In this document: in pieces, positions 25,101-32,925 of the stretch
Layout of the letters: every line of letters begins with the position of its first letter
Numbering within the stretch: the stretch's first letter is position 1
Assembly: GCF_028473745.1 (NCBI RefSeq)
Contig: NZ_CP101137.1
Span: 3,844,001 to 3,908,000 of the forward strand
DNA: 64,000 bases
Source: Streptomyces sp. M92
GTDB taxonomy: Bacteria > Actinomycetota > Actinomycetes > Streptomycetales > Streptomycetaceae
Direction: 5' to 3'
Notes under the pieces: generated by a model
What the model was told of the DNA's origin: nothing
Seen by the model: only the letters and a program-made list of their open reading frames with translations
Database searches by the model: none
Program-made: the position numbers and the translations under genes

Positions 25101-27842
25101 GAGGTGTCGGTCTTCACGGTCGTCGGCGGGGAGGAGGAGGTGCACGCCACCGCGGTGATCGCCGCCGACCCCGAACCGGTGGTCCCCGTCTCCGAGCTGG
25201 CCGAACTGGACGCGGGCCTCGCCCCCGCCGGAACACACATCGACGACGAGGACATCTACACCGACCTCGCCTCCGTCGGCCGCCCGCACGGCCCCCGGAT
25301 GCGGCTGCTGCTGCGCGCCGCCCGGCACGCCGACGGCCTGGTCACCGGGGAGCTGACCGGCCGGAACGCCTCCGCCGTCGAACACGTGCCGGCTGAGCTC
25401 GTGGAGGCCGCCGTCCAGGCCTGCGTCGTCCTCGACCCCGAGGGTCCGGTGTTCGTGCCCCGCGGCGTCGCCTCGGTCCGCCACTTCCGCAAGCCACGCG
25501 GCGAGGAGCTGCGCGTCCTCGCCCGGGTCCACGGCGACCAGGACCGCCGCACTGCCGACGTGCTGCTCCTGGAGAACGGCGACCCGGTCGCCGAACTGCT
25601 CGGCGTCCGGCTGGCCCGCCCCGAGGGCAGCACCGGCCGCCGCCGGTTCCTGCACCGCCCCGAGTGGGTCCGCCGCGCCCTGCCCGCACCGCAGACCACC
25701 ACCCCCGCCCGGCACGTCGTGCTGCTCGACCCGCCGCCCGCCCGCGCCGCCGACCTCGCCGGACGGCCCGGCCTCAAGGTCACCAGGGGCGACGGCCTCA
25801 CCGAACTCAAGGCGGCCCTGGAGGACCCGACCGTCACCGACGTCTGCCGCGTCTGGCGGCAGCTCCCGCAGGCCATGTCCGCCGACCGGCTGCGCGCCGA
25901 GTGCGAGGAGAACTACCGCGAACTGCTCGCCCTGGTCACCGCGCTGGACGCCGCCGACACCCCCCGGCCGCCCCGCCTGTGGCTGGTGACCGAGGGGGCC
26001 CAGTGGCTGCCCGGCGATCCGGCCGGCGACGGCGGACACCTGGCCGCCGCCACCCTCTGGGGCTTCGGCCGGGTGCTGCTCACCGAGTACCCCCAGTACC
26101 GGGCCACCCTGGTCGACATCGCCCCCGGCAGCGGCCTGGCCCCGCTGCTGGAGGAGTGGCACGCCGAACCCCCGGGCGAGTACCAGGTCGCCCATCGTCC
26201 GGGCCGCCGCTACGTGCGCCGGCTCCTCTCCGGCGACGCCCCGCTCACCTGGTCCGGCGGCTTCGAACTGCGCGCCCCCGACTCGGGCGACCTGTCCGAC
26301 CTCGCGCTGGTCGCCGCCGCGGACGTGCCCCCCGGGGCCGACCAGGTCCAGATCCGCGTCCGCTCGGTCGGCCTGACCACCGACGACGCCCGCACCGCCC
26401 TGGACACCGGCCGCGCGGAACGCGAGGAACTGCTCGGCGCGCAGGAGGAACCCCCGCCGCTGCTCGGTACCGCGGCCACCGGCACGGTCCTCGCCGCGGC
26501 GGAGGGCACCGGGTTCGCGCCGGGCGACGACGTCCTCGTACGCCACGACGGCACCTTCCGCTCCACGCTCACCGTCCCGGCGGCGGCCGTGGTGCACGCC
26601 CCGCCCGCCGAAGAGGACGACGACGCCCGGCGCTTCCGCCTCGACGAGACCGGCGAAGCCCTGCGGACGGCCCTGTCGGACCCGTCGGGACAGTCCTGGG
26701 TGACCCTCCCGGACGCCCCCGAGGCGGAGCCCGCCGCCCCCGCCGAGGAGGTCCCGGCCGCCCTGCGCCCGGACCGCACCTACCTCGTCACCGGCGGTCT
26801 GGGCGGCCTCGGCCTGGTCACCGCCCGCAAGCTGATCGCCCTCGGCGCCCGCCACCTGACGCTGATCAGCCGCAGTGGACGGCCCACCGAGGAGGCCGCC
26901 CCCGTCCTCGCCGACCTCGCCGAGCACGCCGAACTCGACCTGGTCCGGGCCGACGTCGGCCGCGCCGAGGACGTGCGGCGGCTGGTGCGGCACCTGGCGG
27001 CGGGCCCGCACCCGGTGGGCGGGATCGTGCACGCCGCGGGCGCCTACGACAAGAGGCTCATCGCCGAGCTGACCTGGGAGGCCATCGACGCCCAGCTGGA
27101 GGCCAAGGCGTACGGCGGCTGGCTGCTGCACGAGGCCGCCCAGTCCTCCTTCCCGGAACTGGACTTCTTCGTCACCTACTCCTCGATCGCCTCGGTCCTC
27201 GGCGGCGCCACCCAGGGCCACTACGCCGCGGCCAGCGCCGCCCTCGACGCCCTCGCCGAGTGGCGCGGCCGGCGGGGCATGCCCGGCCTGTCGGTGAACT
27301 GGGGCGCCTGGGCACGGGTCGGCATGTCGGCCCGCCTGGAGGACCACCTCAGCCAGGAGATCGAACGCAGCGGTGTGCGCTTCTTCTCCCCGACCCGAGC
27401 CCTGGACACCCTCGCCAGGCTCTGGGGACGCCCCCGCACCCAGCGGGTGGTCGGCGAGTTCGACTGGGACCGCTACGTCGCGGGCAGCGTCACCGGCGAC
27501 CTGTTCTACGACCGGCTCGCCCGCCACGCCTCCGACGACGACACCGGCCTCGACCTCACCGCGCTCGCCGCCCTCCCGCCGGCCGAGCGGACCGGCGTCG
27601 TGACCGGGGTCGTCCGCGAGAAGGTCGCCGCCGTCCTGCACCTGGAGGAGGGCGACGAACTGAACCCGAACACCGAGTTCGTCTCCCTGGGCCTGGACTC
27701 GCTGATGGCCCAGCAGGTCAAGGCCGCCCTGGAGCAGGCGTTCCGGCTGCCCCTGCCGGCCTCGCTCACCCACGACCACCCGACCGTGCGGCAGCTGGCC
27801 CAGTTCCTCTGCGGGCAGCTCGAGCCGGTGCCGGCCGCCTGA
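22134..27842 (+). CDS. single-module type I polyketide synthase, KS-AT-DH*-(degenerate ER)-KR-ACP
   Basis: 1902 residues. KS about 10-430 has an intact triad, Cys183 (VDTACSSS), His318 (EAHGTGTPLGD) and His358 (TNLGHMEP). AT about 530-850 has Ser624 in GHSIGEVV and HAFHS at 723-727, the malonyl-CoA signature. The DH-like region about 890-1170 looks dead: the HxxxGxxxxP motif reads L926-ADGGRTTLP, and the DxxxQ motif reads ExxxQ. A fragment about 1400-1490 (VQIRVRSVGLTTDDA) resembles an ER N-terminus without its nucleotide-binding core. KR about 1545-1720 has TGGLGGLG and a Tyr in GHYAAAS (the usual Asn is Ser). ACP has Ser1856 (LGLDSLMAQ). No thioesterase is fused. It should extend a primer by malonyl units to a beta-hydroxy product. 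The ATG follows AAGGAGTCCCTCC. Confidence 0.95.
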   Translation: MPRAESQQPPEPVAIVGIGLRFPGGSTSPDEFDAFLREGRSGIGPIPQDRWDVAAFTPETPEDKGKIHTTAGGFLDRVDLFDAGFFNISPKEARYMDPQQRLLLETAWQALEHANIDPAPLRRGNGGVYVGASSIDYALELESLPYEEMDGHLASGITMFPLSGRLSYFLGWRGPSMSVDTACSSSLVALHLAVQALRSGETDIALCGGVNALHHPRIPVMFSNAQMLAPDGQCKTFDESADGYARAEGCGVLVLKLLSDAERDGDRVLALVRGTAVGQDGDSAGLTVPNGPAQEKVIRAALATARLAPEDIQYVEAHGTGTPLGDPIEFGAIGDVFAESHTADAPVLTASVKTNLGHMEPASGIVGVIKTVLQLRSATVYPHLNLTTPSGRIPWDLYPLRVPTACEPWRAEVRRAVVNSFGFAGTIGAVVLEQAPEASPAPQSSGTPAAPLFTLSAKSSTALREQAANHRRLLDERPDLPLEALCHTANVARTHHPYRVAAPVADRAALARLLDRAADQDHEGPSGIRKTAFMFTGQGSQYAGMGAALYEALPEFRSHVDACDRLFAAHLDRSVRDLLLGTAEDPEAIDRTEYTQPALFTLEYALARQWMAWGVRPNVLVGHSIGEVVAAAVAGLFSLSDAVRLVAARARLMQAVRAEGGMAAVAAAAEEVEPLLESRPDLALAAVNAPDQCVVSGARHALDEVCGILQGRGVRVDRLAVSHAFHSPQMAEVYDDFRAALDGIEFHEPAISLISNVTGRLARFRDIATPEYWVRHIGEPVRFLDGIRAVARRGRHAVIEIGPQAALTALARRGVAAEDHLWLASLRRRDRTATTTLNALAEYWAAGLSVSWPGYHAGHTVPAKADLPTYPFQRKRHWLPAAGPRRGAAGGAARHPLLGTEERFASGVREFTAEFTADDLGPLADLADGGRTTLPAGAYVDLLFAVQDAVLGHARSAVRDLRLLAPLDVPAETGTALTTRWRPVPGGGAEVSVFTVVGGEEEVHATAVIAADPEPVVPVSELAELDAGLAPAGTHIDDEDIYTDLASVGRPHGPRMRLLLRAARHADGLVTGELTGRNASAVEHVPAELVEAAVQACVVLDPEGPVFVPRGVASVRHFRKPRGEELRVLARVHGDQDRRTADVLLLENGDPVAELLGVRLARPEGSTGRRRFLHRPEWVRRALPAPQTTTPARHVVLLDPPPARAADLAGRPGLKVTRGDGLTELKAALEDPTVTDVCRVWRQLPQAMSADRLRAECEENYRELLALVTALDAADTPRPPRLWLVTEGAQWLPGDPAGDGGHLAAATLWGFGRVLLTEYPQYRATLVDIAPGSGLAPLLEEWHAEPPGEYQVAHRPGRRYVRRLLSGDAPLTWSGGFELRAPDSGDLSDLALVAAADVPPGADQVQIRVRSVGLTTDDARTALDTGRAEREELLGAQEEPPPLLGTAATGTVLAAAEGTGFAPGDDVLVRHDGTFRSTLTVPAAAVVHAPPAEEDDDARRFRLDETGEALRTALSDPSGQSWVTLPDAPEAEPAAPAEEVPAALRPDRTYLVTGGLGGLGLVTARKLIALGARHLTLISRSGRPTEEAAPVLADLAEHAELDLVRADVGRAEDVRRLVRHLAAGPHPVGGIVHAAGAYDKRLIAELTWEAIDAQLEAKAYGGWLLHEAAQSSFPELDFFVTYSSIASVLGGATQGHYAAASAALDALAEWRGRRGMPGLSVNWGAWARVGMSARLEDHLSQEIERSGVRFFSPTRALDTLARLWGRPRTQRVVGEFDWDRYVAGSVTGDLFYDRLARHASDDDTGLDLTALAALPPAERTGVVTGVVREKVAAVLHLEEGDELNPNTEFVSLGLDSLMAQQVKAALEQAFRLPLPASLTHDHPTVRQLAQFLCGQLEPVPAA

Positions 27843-27860
27843 CGCCCACAAGGACGGATC

Positions 27861-29471
27861 ATGACTGACACACCCAGCGGCATACCGAGGGAGCGCTGGA
27901 CGCTCACCCACTCCTCACGGGCCCACGCCGGCAGCCGTCCGGACCACCCGGCCATCATCTGCGAGGACCGCGTCACCACCTACGAGAAGCTGCACCGCGA
28001 CAGCAACCGCGCCGCGCACGCCCTGCGCGCCGGCGGCGTGCGGCGCGGCGACCGGGTCGCCTACCTGGGGCGCGAGTCGGAGAACTACTACGTGGTGATG
28101 CTCGCCTGCGCCAAGTCGGGCGCGGTCCTGGTGCCGGTCAACTGGCGGCTCACCCCGACCGAGGTGGACCACATCCTGCGCGACTCCGGTGCCGCCCTGA
28201 TCTTCGTCGACGACGAGTTCTGGGACACCGTCGCCGCGGTGCGCCGGCAACTGCCCGGTCTGCGGCGGGTGATCCGCGTCGACGGCACCGACGCCGACGG
28301 CGAACCCGCCCGCGGCGCGGGCCTGCCCGCCTGGGCCGCCGATCAGCCCGACTCCGAGCCGGTGCCGGGCACCGGCCCCGACGACGCCGTGGTGCAGATC
28401 TACACCAGCGGTACCACCGGACTGCCCAAGGGCGCCGTCCTCGCCCACCGCAGCTTCTTCACCCTGCCGCACGCGATGCGCGAGCACGGCGTCGCCTGGA
28501 TCGACTGGCTGCCCGACGACGTCAGCCTCATCTCGCTGCCGGGTTTCGGCGTCGCGGGCATCGGCTGGTTCCTGCACACCTTCAACGCGGGCGGCACCAA
28601 CGTGATCATGCCGCAGTTCGACCCGCAGGAAGCGGTCCGGCTGATCCGCGCCCACAAGGTCAGCACCACCTTCGCGGCCCCCGCCATGCTGCAGATGATG
28701 GCCGCCGAACGCGGCGCGGGACCGGAGGCGTTCACCTCCCTGCGCAAGATCGCCTACGGCGCCGCGCCCATGTCCGAGACCCTGCTCAAGCAGTGCCTGG
28801 AGACCTACGACTGCGAGTTCGCGCAGATCTACGCCAGCACCGAGACCGGCAGTGTGGCGGTGTGCCTGCCGCCCGAGGCGCACCACCCGGGCAGCCCGGT
28901 GCTGGACTCGGTCGGCAGGCCGTGCCCCGGCAACGAGGTCAAGGTGATCGGCCCCGACGGCGACCCCCTCCCGCCCGGGGAGATCGGCCAGATCTGCGTG
29001 CGCGCCCCGTCCCGGATGCTCGGCTACTGGAACCTGCCCGAGGCCACCGCGCGCACCCTGGTGGGGGAGTGGCTGCACATGGGGGACGCCGGCTACCTCG
29101 ACGAGGACGGCCACCTCCACCTGTGCGACCGGATCAACGACACGATCATCGTCGCCGGGCAGAACATCTACCCGGCCGAGGTCGAGAAGGCGCTCGCCGC
29201 GCACCCGGCCGTGGCGGACGCCGCCGTCGTCGGCCTGCCCGACGAGCACTGGGGCGAGAGCGTGCACGCGGTCGTCGTGCTGCGCCCCGGAGCCGAGGCG
29301 CACCCGCGCGAGCTGCTGCTCTCCCTGCGCGGCCGGCTCGCCGACTACAAGATCCCCACCGCCTACCACTTCACCGACTCCCTGCCCCGCAACCCCTCCG
29401 GCAAGATCCTGCGCCGCGCGGTGCGGGAGCGGCTGACGGCACCGGCCTCGCCGGTCGGCACGGTCGCATGA
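27861..29471 (+). CDS. adenylate-forming acyl-CoA/acyl-ACP ligase
   Basis: A 536-residue class I adenylate-forming enzyme. The P-loop is YTSGTTGLPKGAVLAHRS near residue 178, the A5 motif YASTETGSVAV near 325, GEWLHMGDAGYLDEDGHLHL near 400, DRINDTIIVAGQNIYPAEVE near 423, and the catalytic Lys in PRNPSGKILRR near 516. It activates a carboxylic acid as acyl-AMP and transfers it to CoA or an ACP. It begins 18 bp after the PKS stop, so it probably activates the primer for the PKS or recycles hydrolysed chains released by the type II thioesterase. The sequence looks like a long-/medium-chain fatty acyl ligase rather than an amino-acid adenylation domain. Confidence 0.92.
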   Translation: MTDTPSGIPRERWTLTHSSRAHAGSRPDHPAIICEDRVTTYEKLHRDSNRAAHALRAGGVRRGDRVAYLGRESENYYVVMLACAKSGAVLVPVNWRLTPTEVDHILRDSGAALIFVDDEFWDTVAAVRRQLPGLRRVIRVDGTDADGEPARGAGLPAWAADQPDSEPVPGTGPDDAVVQIYTSGTTGLPKGAVLAHRSFFTLPHAMREHGVAWIDWLPDDVSLISLPGFGVAGIGWFLHTFNAGGTNVIMPQFDPQEAVRLIRAHKVSTTFAAPAMLQMMAAERGAGPEAFTSLRKIAYGAAPMSETLLKQCLETYDCEFAQIYASTETGSVAVCLPPEAHHPGSPVLDSVGRPCPGNEVKVIGPDGDPLPPGEIGQICVRAPSRMLGYWNLPEATARTLVGEWLHMGDAGYLDEDGHLHLCDRINDTIIVAGQNIYPAEVEKALAAHPAVADAAVVGLPDEHWGESVHAVVVLRPGAEAHPRELLLSLRGRLADYKIPTAYHFTDSLPRNPSGKILRRAVRERLTAPASPVGTVA

Positions 29472-29509
29472 CACGGCGTCAGCCATCACGGAGAGAAAGG
29501 TCGTCGCCC

Positions 29510-30514
29510 ATGAACGGGCCCCTGCACGTCGGCATCCTGCTGCCCACCCGGGAACAGGCCATCAACGGCACCTACGCGGCTGCCCCGCTGCTGGGCTTCG
29601 CCCGGCAGGCCGAGGCCCTGGGATTCGACTCCCTCTGGGCGGGCGACTCGCTCACCGCCCGCCCCCGCCTGGACCCGCTCGTCGTCCTGGCCGCCGCTGC
29701 CGCCGCCACCGAGCGGATCACCGTCGGCACCGCCGCCCTGACCCCGGCCCTGCGCCACCCGCTGATCGGCGCCAACATGGTCGCGAGCCTCAGCCACGTG
29801 GCCGCGGGGCGGCTGGTCCTCGGGCTCGGCTCCGGCTTCCCCATGCCCGAGACGGAGGAGGAGTTCGCCTCCGTCGGCGCCGGCTTCACCGGCCGCGTCG
29901 GACGCCTCGACGAGATCACCGCCCTGTGGCGCACGGCCTGGCGCGCCGGACGGGAGGGCGAACCGGCCGACTTCCAGGGCAGGTACTGGCAGGCCGACCG
30001 CCTCGACCGGCTGCCCTCCCCGGCCACCGCCGGCGGCCCGCCGCTGTGGCTGGCCGGCAGCGACACCCCCAAGGTGCTCGCCCGCGCCGCCACCCGCTAC
30101 GACGGCTGGCTGCCCTTCCTGCCCGACCCCGACGCCTACGGCCGGGCCCGCCGCCGGATCGCCGAGCTCGCCGAGGAGGCGGGCCGTCCCGCCGGCGCCG
30201 TCACCCCCGCCCTGTACGCGACGATCACGGTGAACCGCGACGAGCGGGCGGCCGAGGCCGAACTTGAGCACTACATCAGCCACTACTACGGCCGTTCCCT
30301 CGACCAGATGCGCACCATCCAGGCCTACGCCTGGGGCAGCGCCGAGAAGTGCGCCGAGTGGCTCGGCGACTACGTCCGGGCCGGCGCCCGCCACCTGGTG
30401 CTGAGGATCGGATCGCTCGACCCGGAACCGCAGTTGAAGGAGATCGCCGAGGTGCTGCTGCCCGCGGTACGCGCCCTCGGCCCGTCCACCACCGTGGGGA
30501 GTGCACAGTCGTGA
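29510..30514 (+). CDS. luciferase-like (LLM class) flavin-dependent oxidoreductase
   Basis: A 334-residue bacterial-luciferase-fold protein: LLGFARQAEALGFDSLWAGD near residue 25, ERITVGTAALTPALRHPL near 65, GRLVLGLGSGFPMPE near 100, and the C-terminal WLAGSDTPKVLARAATRYDGW near 185. Members use reduced FMN or F420 for monooxygenation or hydride transfer. The ATG at 29510 follows GGAGAGAAAGG. It lies between the ligase and the thioesterase (4-bp overlap) in the PKS operon and probably hydroxylates or oxidises the chain. An alternative is amine N-oxygenation, but the VlmH-like enzyme already fits that step. Confidence 0.87.
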   Translation: MNGPLHVGILLPTREQAINGTYAAAPLLGFARQAEALGFDSLWAGDSLTARPRLDPLVVLAAAAAATERITVGTAALTPALRHPLIGANMVASLSHVAAGRLVLGLGSGFPMPETEEEFASVGAGFTGRVGRLDEITALWRTAWRAGREGEPADFQGRYWQADRLDRLPSPATAGGPPLWLAGSDTPKVLARAATRYDGWLPFLPDPDAYGRARRRIAELAEEAGRPAGAVTPALYATITVNRDERAAEAELEHYISHYYGRSLDQMRTIQAYAWGSAEKCAEWLGDYVRAGARHLVLRIGSLDPEPQLKEIAEVLLPAVRALGPSTTVGSAQS

Positions 30515-31326
30515 CCAGTACCACCAACGCCGCGGACACCGTCGCCGCCGGCAGCCGGATGTCCCGTGCGGGCCAGTGGTTCCACCCGGTGGAGCCCTCG
30601 CCCGAGGCATCGATCCGGTTGTTCCTGCTCCCGCACGCGGGCAGCGGCGCCATCATCTACCGGGACTGGGAGAGCCTGCTGCCGCCCGACATCGCTCCGC
30701 AGGCGGTGACCCTGCCGGGCCGTCACAACCGCCGGGAAGAGCCGACCTACGAGGAGTTCTGGCCGCTGCTCGAAGCGCTGCACGAGGCCGTGCTCGACGA
30801 CCTGGACGACCGGCCGTTCGCCTTCTTCGGGCACTGCCTCGGCGCCCAGCTGGCGTTCCGGCTGGCCATCCGCATGGAGGAGGAGGGCGGCCCGGCGCCC
30901 GCCATGGTCGGCATGTCCGGCTGGTCGCCCGTGGGGTTCTTCCAGCCCACCGAGGAGCAGAGCCGGATGCCCGAGTCCGAGCTGGTCGAGTGGATCAAGA
31001 AGCTGGGCTCCTTCCCGGCCGAGATCTACGACAACCCCGAGATGCTCGCCCTCGTGGTCCCCGCGCTCCGCGCCGACCTCAGGGTCGCCGCCCAGTACGC
31101 CGACGACGGCGCCGGCGTCGCCTGCCCGCTCGCCTCCTACGGCGGGCGCTCCGACCCCCTGCAGGAAGAGCCGGACGCCATGACCCACTGGGCCGGGCGC
31201 ACCCCCGCCTACCTCGGCCACAACGAGTACTCCGGCGGCCACTTCTACATCGACACCCACGCCCAGGCCGTCACCGCCCACTTCGCGCACCGCCTGCAGC
31301 GGATCGCCGCCCAACGCGCGCGCTAG
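30511..31326 (+). CDS. type II thioesterase with a Cys nucleophile motif
   Basis: A 271-residue alpha/beta-hydrolase of the free-standing thioesterase (TEII) family: RLFLLPHAGSGAIIYRDWE near residue 38, VTLPGRHNRREEPTY near 67, and the nucleophile elbow FFGHCLGAQLAFRLA near 110. The acid lies in SYGGRSDPL and the His in GGHFYIDTH near 250. TEIIs remove stalled or mis-acylated chains from carrier proteins. The elbow reads G-H-C-L-G, so the usual Ser is Cys; some thioesterases use Cys, which changes the balance of hydrolysis and acyl transfer. The GTG at 30511 overlaps the previous stop (GTGA). It is the last gene of the PKS operon and a terminator follows. Confidence 0.9.
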   Translation: MTSTTNAADTVAAGSRMSRAGQWFHPVEPSPEASIRLFLLPHAGSGAIIYRDWESLLPPDIAPQAVTLPGRHNRREEPTYEEFWPLLEALHEAVLDDLDDRPFAFFGHCLGAQLAFRLAIRMEEEGGPAPAMVGMSGWSPVGFFQPTEEQSRMPESELVEWIKKLGSFPAEIYDNPEMLALVVPALRADLRVAAQYADDGAGVACPLASYGGRSDPLQEEPDAMTHWAGRTPAYLGHNEYSGGHFYIDTHAQAVTAHFAHRLQRIAAQRAR

Positions 31327-31382
31327 CGCCGCGACCGGAGAGGTCGACCTGCCGGCCTTTCCGGCCACAGCACCAGCGCGGC

Positions 31383-31417
31383 ACCGGGAAGGCGCCCCGC
31401 TCCGGCGCCTTCCCGGT
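31383..31417 (+). terminator. hairpin terminator of the PKS operon
   Basis: A perfect 14-bp stem (ACCGGGAAGGCGCC at 31383-31396 pairing with 31404-31417) with a 7-base loop lies 57 bp after the thioesterase stop. Confidence 0.8.
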
Positions 31418-31445
31418 CTGCACCACGCCCCCGGCACCCCCCCCA

Positions 31446-31516
31446 CACGAGTGCCGCGGGTTCCACAGCCCGACCGGCACTCGTGTCAGCTCCATGTCAG
31501 CGGAGTGCGCGACAGT
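31446..31516 (+). promoter_or_regulatory. inverted repeat plus SARP-type repeats before the P450 operon
   Basis: A perfect 11-bp inverted repeat (CACGAGTGCCG at 31446-31456 and its complement at 31475-31485) abuts GTCAG repeats at 31485 and 31496 (11-bp spacing). The last heptamer is followed after 8 bp by GACAGT (31511-31516), an nAnnnT -10. The inverted repeat could be a second operator. Confidence 0.55.
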
Positions 31517-31656
31517 GACGCACAACCGTCCGCGGCTTTGGACGGGACACCACCCATGTCCCTCCGCCCCGGCGGCGTCAGCGCGTCCGAGTCCGACCAC
31601 GGAGAGAGCCGGTGCCCGGGATCCACCTGCCTGCCCCCTCACCCCTGGAGGCCGAC

Positions 31657-32865
31657 GTGCCGCTCGCGGATCACACCGACGTCCTGGACTGGCCCTTCGC
31701 CCGCACCGAGGACGGAGACCCGCCGCCCATCCTGGCGGAACTGCGCAACGCGCCCCCCTGCGTGGTACGCATCCCGGCGGGAGCCGCCGAGTCCCGCCTG
31801 GCCTGGCTGGTGACCCGGTACGCCGACGTGCGGCAGGCACTGGGCGACCCCCGGCTCAGCGCCGACGAACGGCTGCCCGGCGCACCGGTGCGCATCCAGG
31901 TCCCGCCCGGCGGCAACCCGAGTTCCTTCCTGCGTCTGGACGACCCCGAGCACGCCCGGCTCCGCTCCATGATCCAGACCGAGTTCACCGCGCGCCGGGT
32001 GAAGCGGCTGCGCGAACCGGTCCAGCGGCTGGTGGACGAACTGCTGGACGAACTGGAGGCACAGCCCCGGCCGGCCGACCTGCACGCCGTGTTCTCCCGC
32101 GCGCTGCCGACCCTTGTCATCGCACGGCTGCTGGGCGTTCCGGAGCAAGACTCCGCGTTCTTCATCGAGAAGACCCGCGTCACCATCTCTCAGGAGGATC
32201 CGGAGGTCTCCCTGGCCGCCTACGAGGAGATGTCCGAGTACCTGGCCAAACTGGCGCTGCGGAAGCTGGAGAGCCCGGGCGACGACCTGATCAGCCGCCT
32301 CGCCGCCAACCACCACGCGACGGGGGCCATCACCCTGGACGAGCTGGTCGGCATCGCCCGGCTGGTCCTGGTGGCCGGACACGAGACCACCACCAACCAG
32401 ATCGCCCTGAACATCCTGGCACTGCTGCGCGACGACGACCTGCGGGCGCGGGTGGCCGCCGACGACGGCGCGCTCATACCGAACTTCATCGAGGAGTCGA
32501 TGCGCTACTGGTCGATCTCCCAGGACGCGATGGTCCGGCTGGCGGTGGAGGACCTCGAACTCGGCGGTGTGGCCGTCTCCAAGGGCGACGCCGTCGTCAT
32601 CTCCGTCCCCGCCGGCAACCACGACCAGTCGGTCTTCGCCTGCCCGCACCGGATCGACCCGAACCGCGACACCAGCGGCCACCTGCAGTGGGGCTTCGGC
32701 CCGCACTACTGCCAGGGGGCCCCGCTGGCGCGGCTGGAGATGGAGCTGTCGCTGCGCTCCCTGCTGCGGCGCTTCCCGAACCTGCGGCTGGTGGCCGACC
32801 CGCGCACGGTCTTCCGCCGCGGCACCGTCTTCCACGGGGTGACACACCTTCCCGTGACCTGGTGA
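31657..32865 (+). CDS. cytochrome P450
   Basis: A 402-residue bacterial class I P450. The I-helix is LVLVAGHETTTNQIALN near residue 240, the ExxR of the K-helix is EESMRYWS near 279, and the heme loop WGFGPHYCQGAPLARLEME near 345 carries the Cys ligand. VPADPR-like B-C loop features (RLSADERLPG) are typical of Streptomyces CYP105/107-like tailoring enzymes. The GTG at 31657 follows GGAGG by 5 bases; an in-frame GTG at 31612 is the alternative. It needs ferredoxin; the 7Fe ferredoxin at 9572 is the only candidate in the window. It starts a new plus-strand operon with an exporter and a hydrolase-like gene, and probably hydroxylates the alkyl chain. Confidence 0.93.
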   Translation: MPLADHTDVLDWPFARTEDGDPPPILAELRNAPPCVVRIPAGAAESRLAWLVTRYADVRQALGDPRLSADERLPGAPVRIQVPPGGNPSSFLRLDDPEHARLRSMIQTEFTARRVKRLREPVQRLVDELLDELEAQPRPADLHAVFSRALPTLVIARLLGVPEQDSAFFIEKTRVTISQEDPEVSLAAYEEMSEYLAKLALRKLESPGDDLISRLAANHHATGAITLDELVGIARLVLVAGHETTTNQIALNILALLRDDDLRARVAADDGALIPNFIEESMRYWSISQDAMVRLAVEDLELGGVAVSKGDAVVISVPAGNHDQSVFACPHRIDPNRDTSGHLQWGFGPHYCQGAPLARLEMELSLRSLLRRFPNLRLVADPRTVFRRGTVFHGVTHLPVTW

Positions 32866-32925
32866 CCGGCCACGGTACCGGCACCACCGGCCAACCACCC
32901 GAAATGATCGAGAAACGGAGTCGTC

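Noticed and set aside
24999..27911. 970-codon open frame antisense to the PKS
   Set aside because: An artefact of GC-rich third positions opposite the PKS coding frame.
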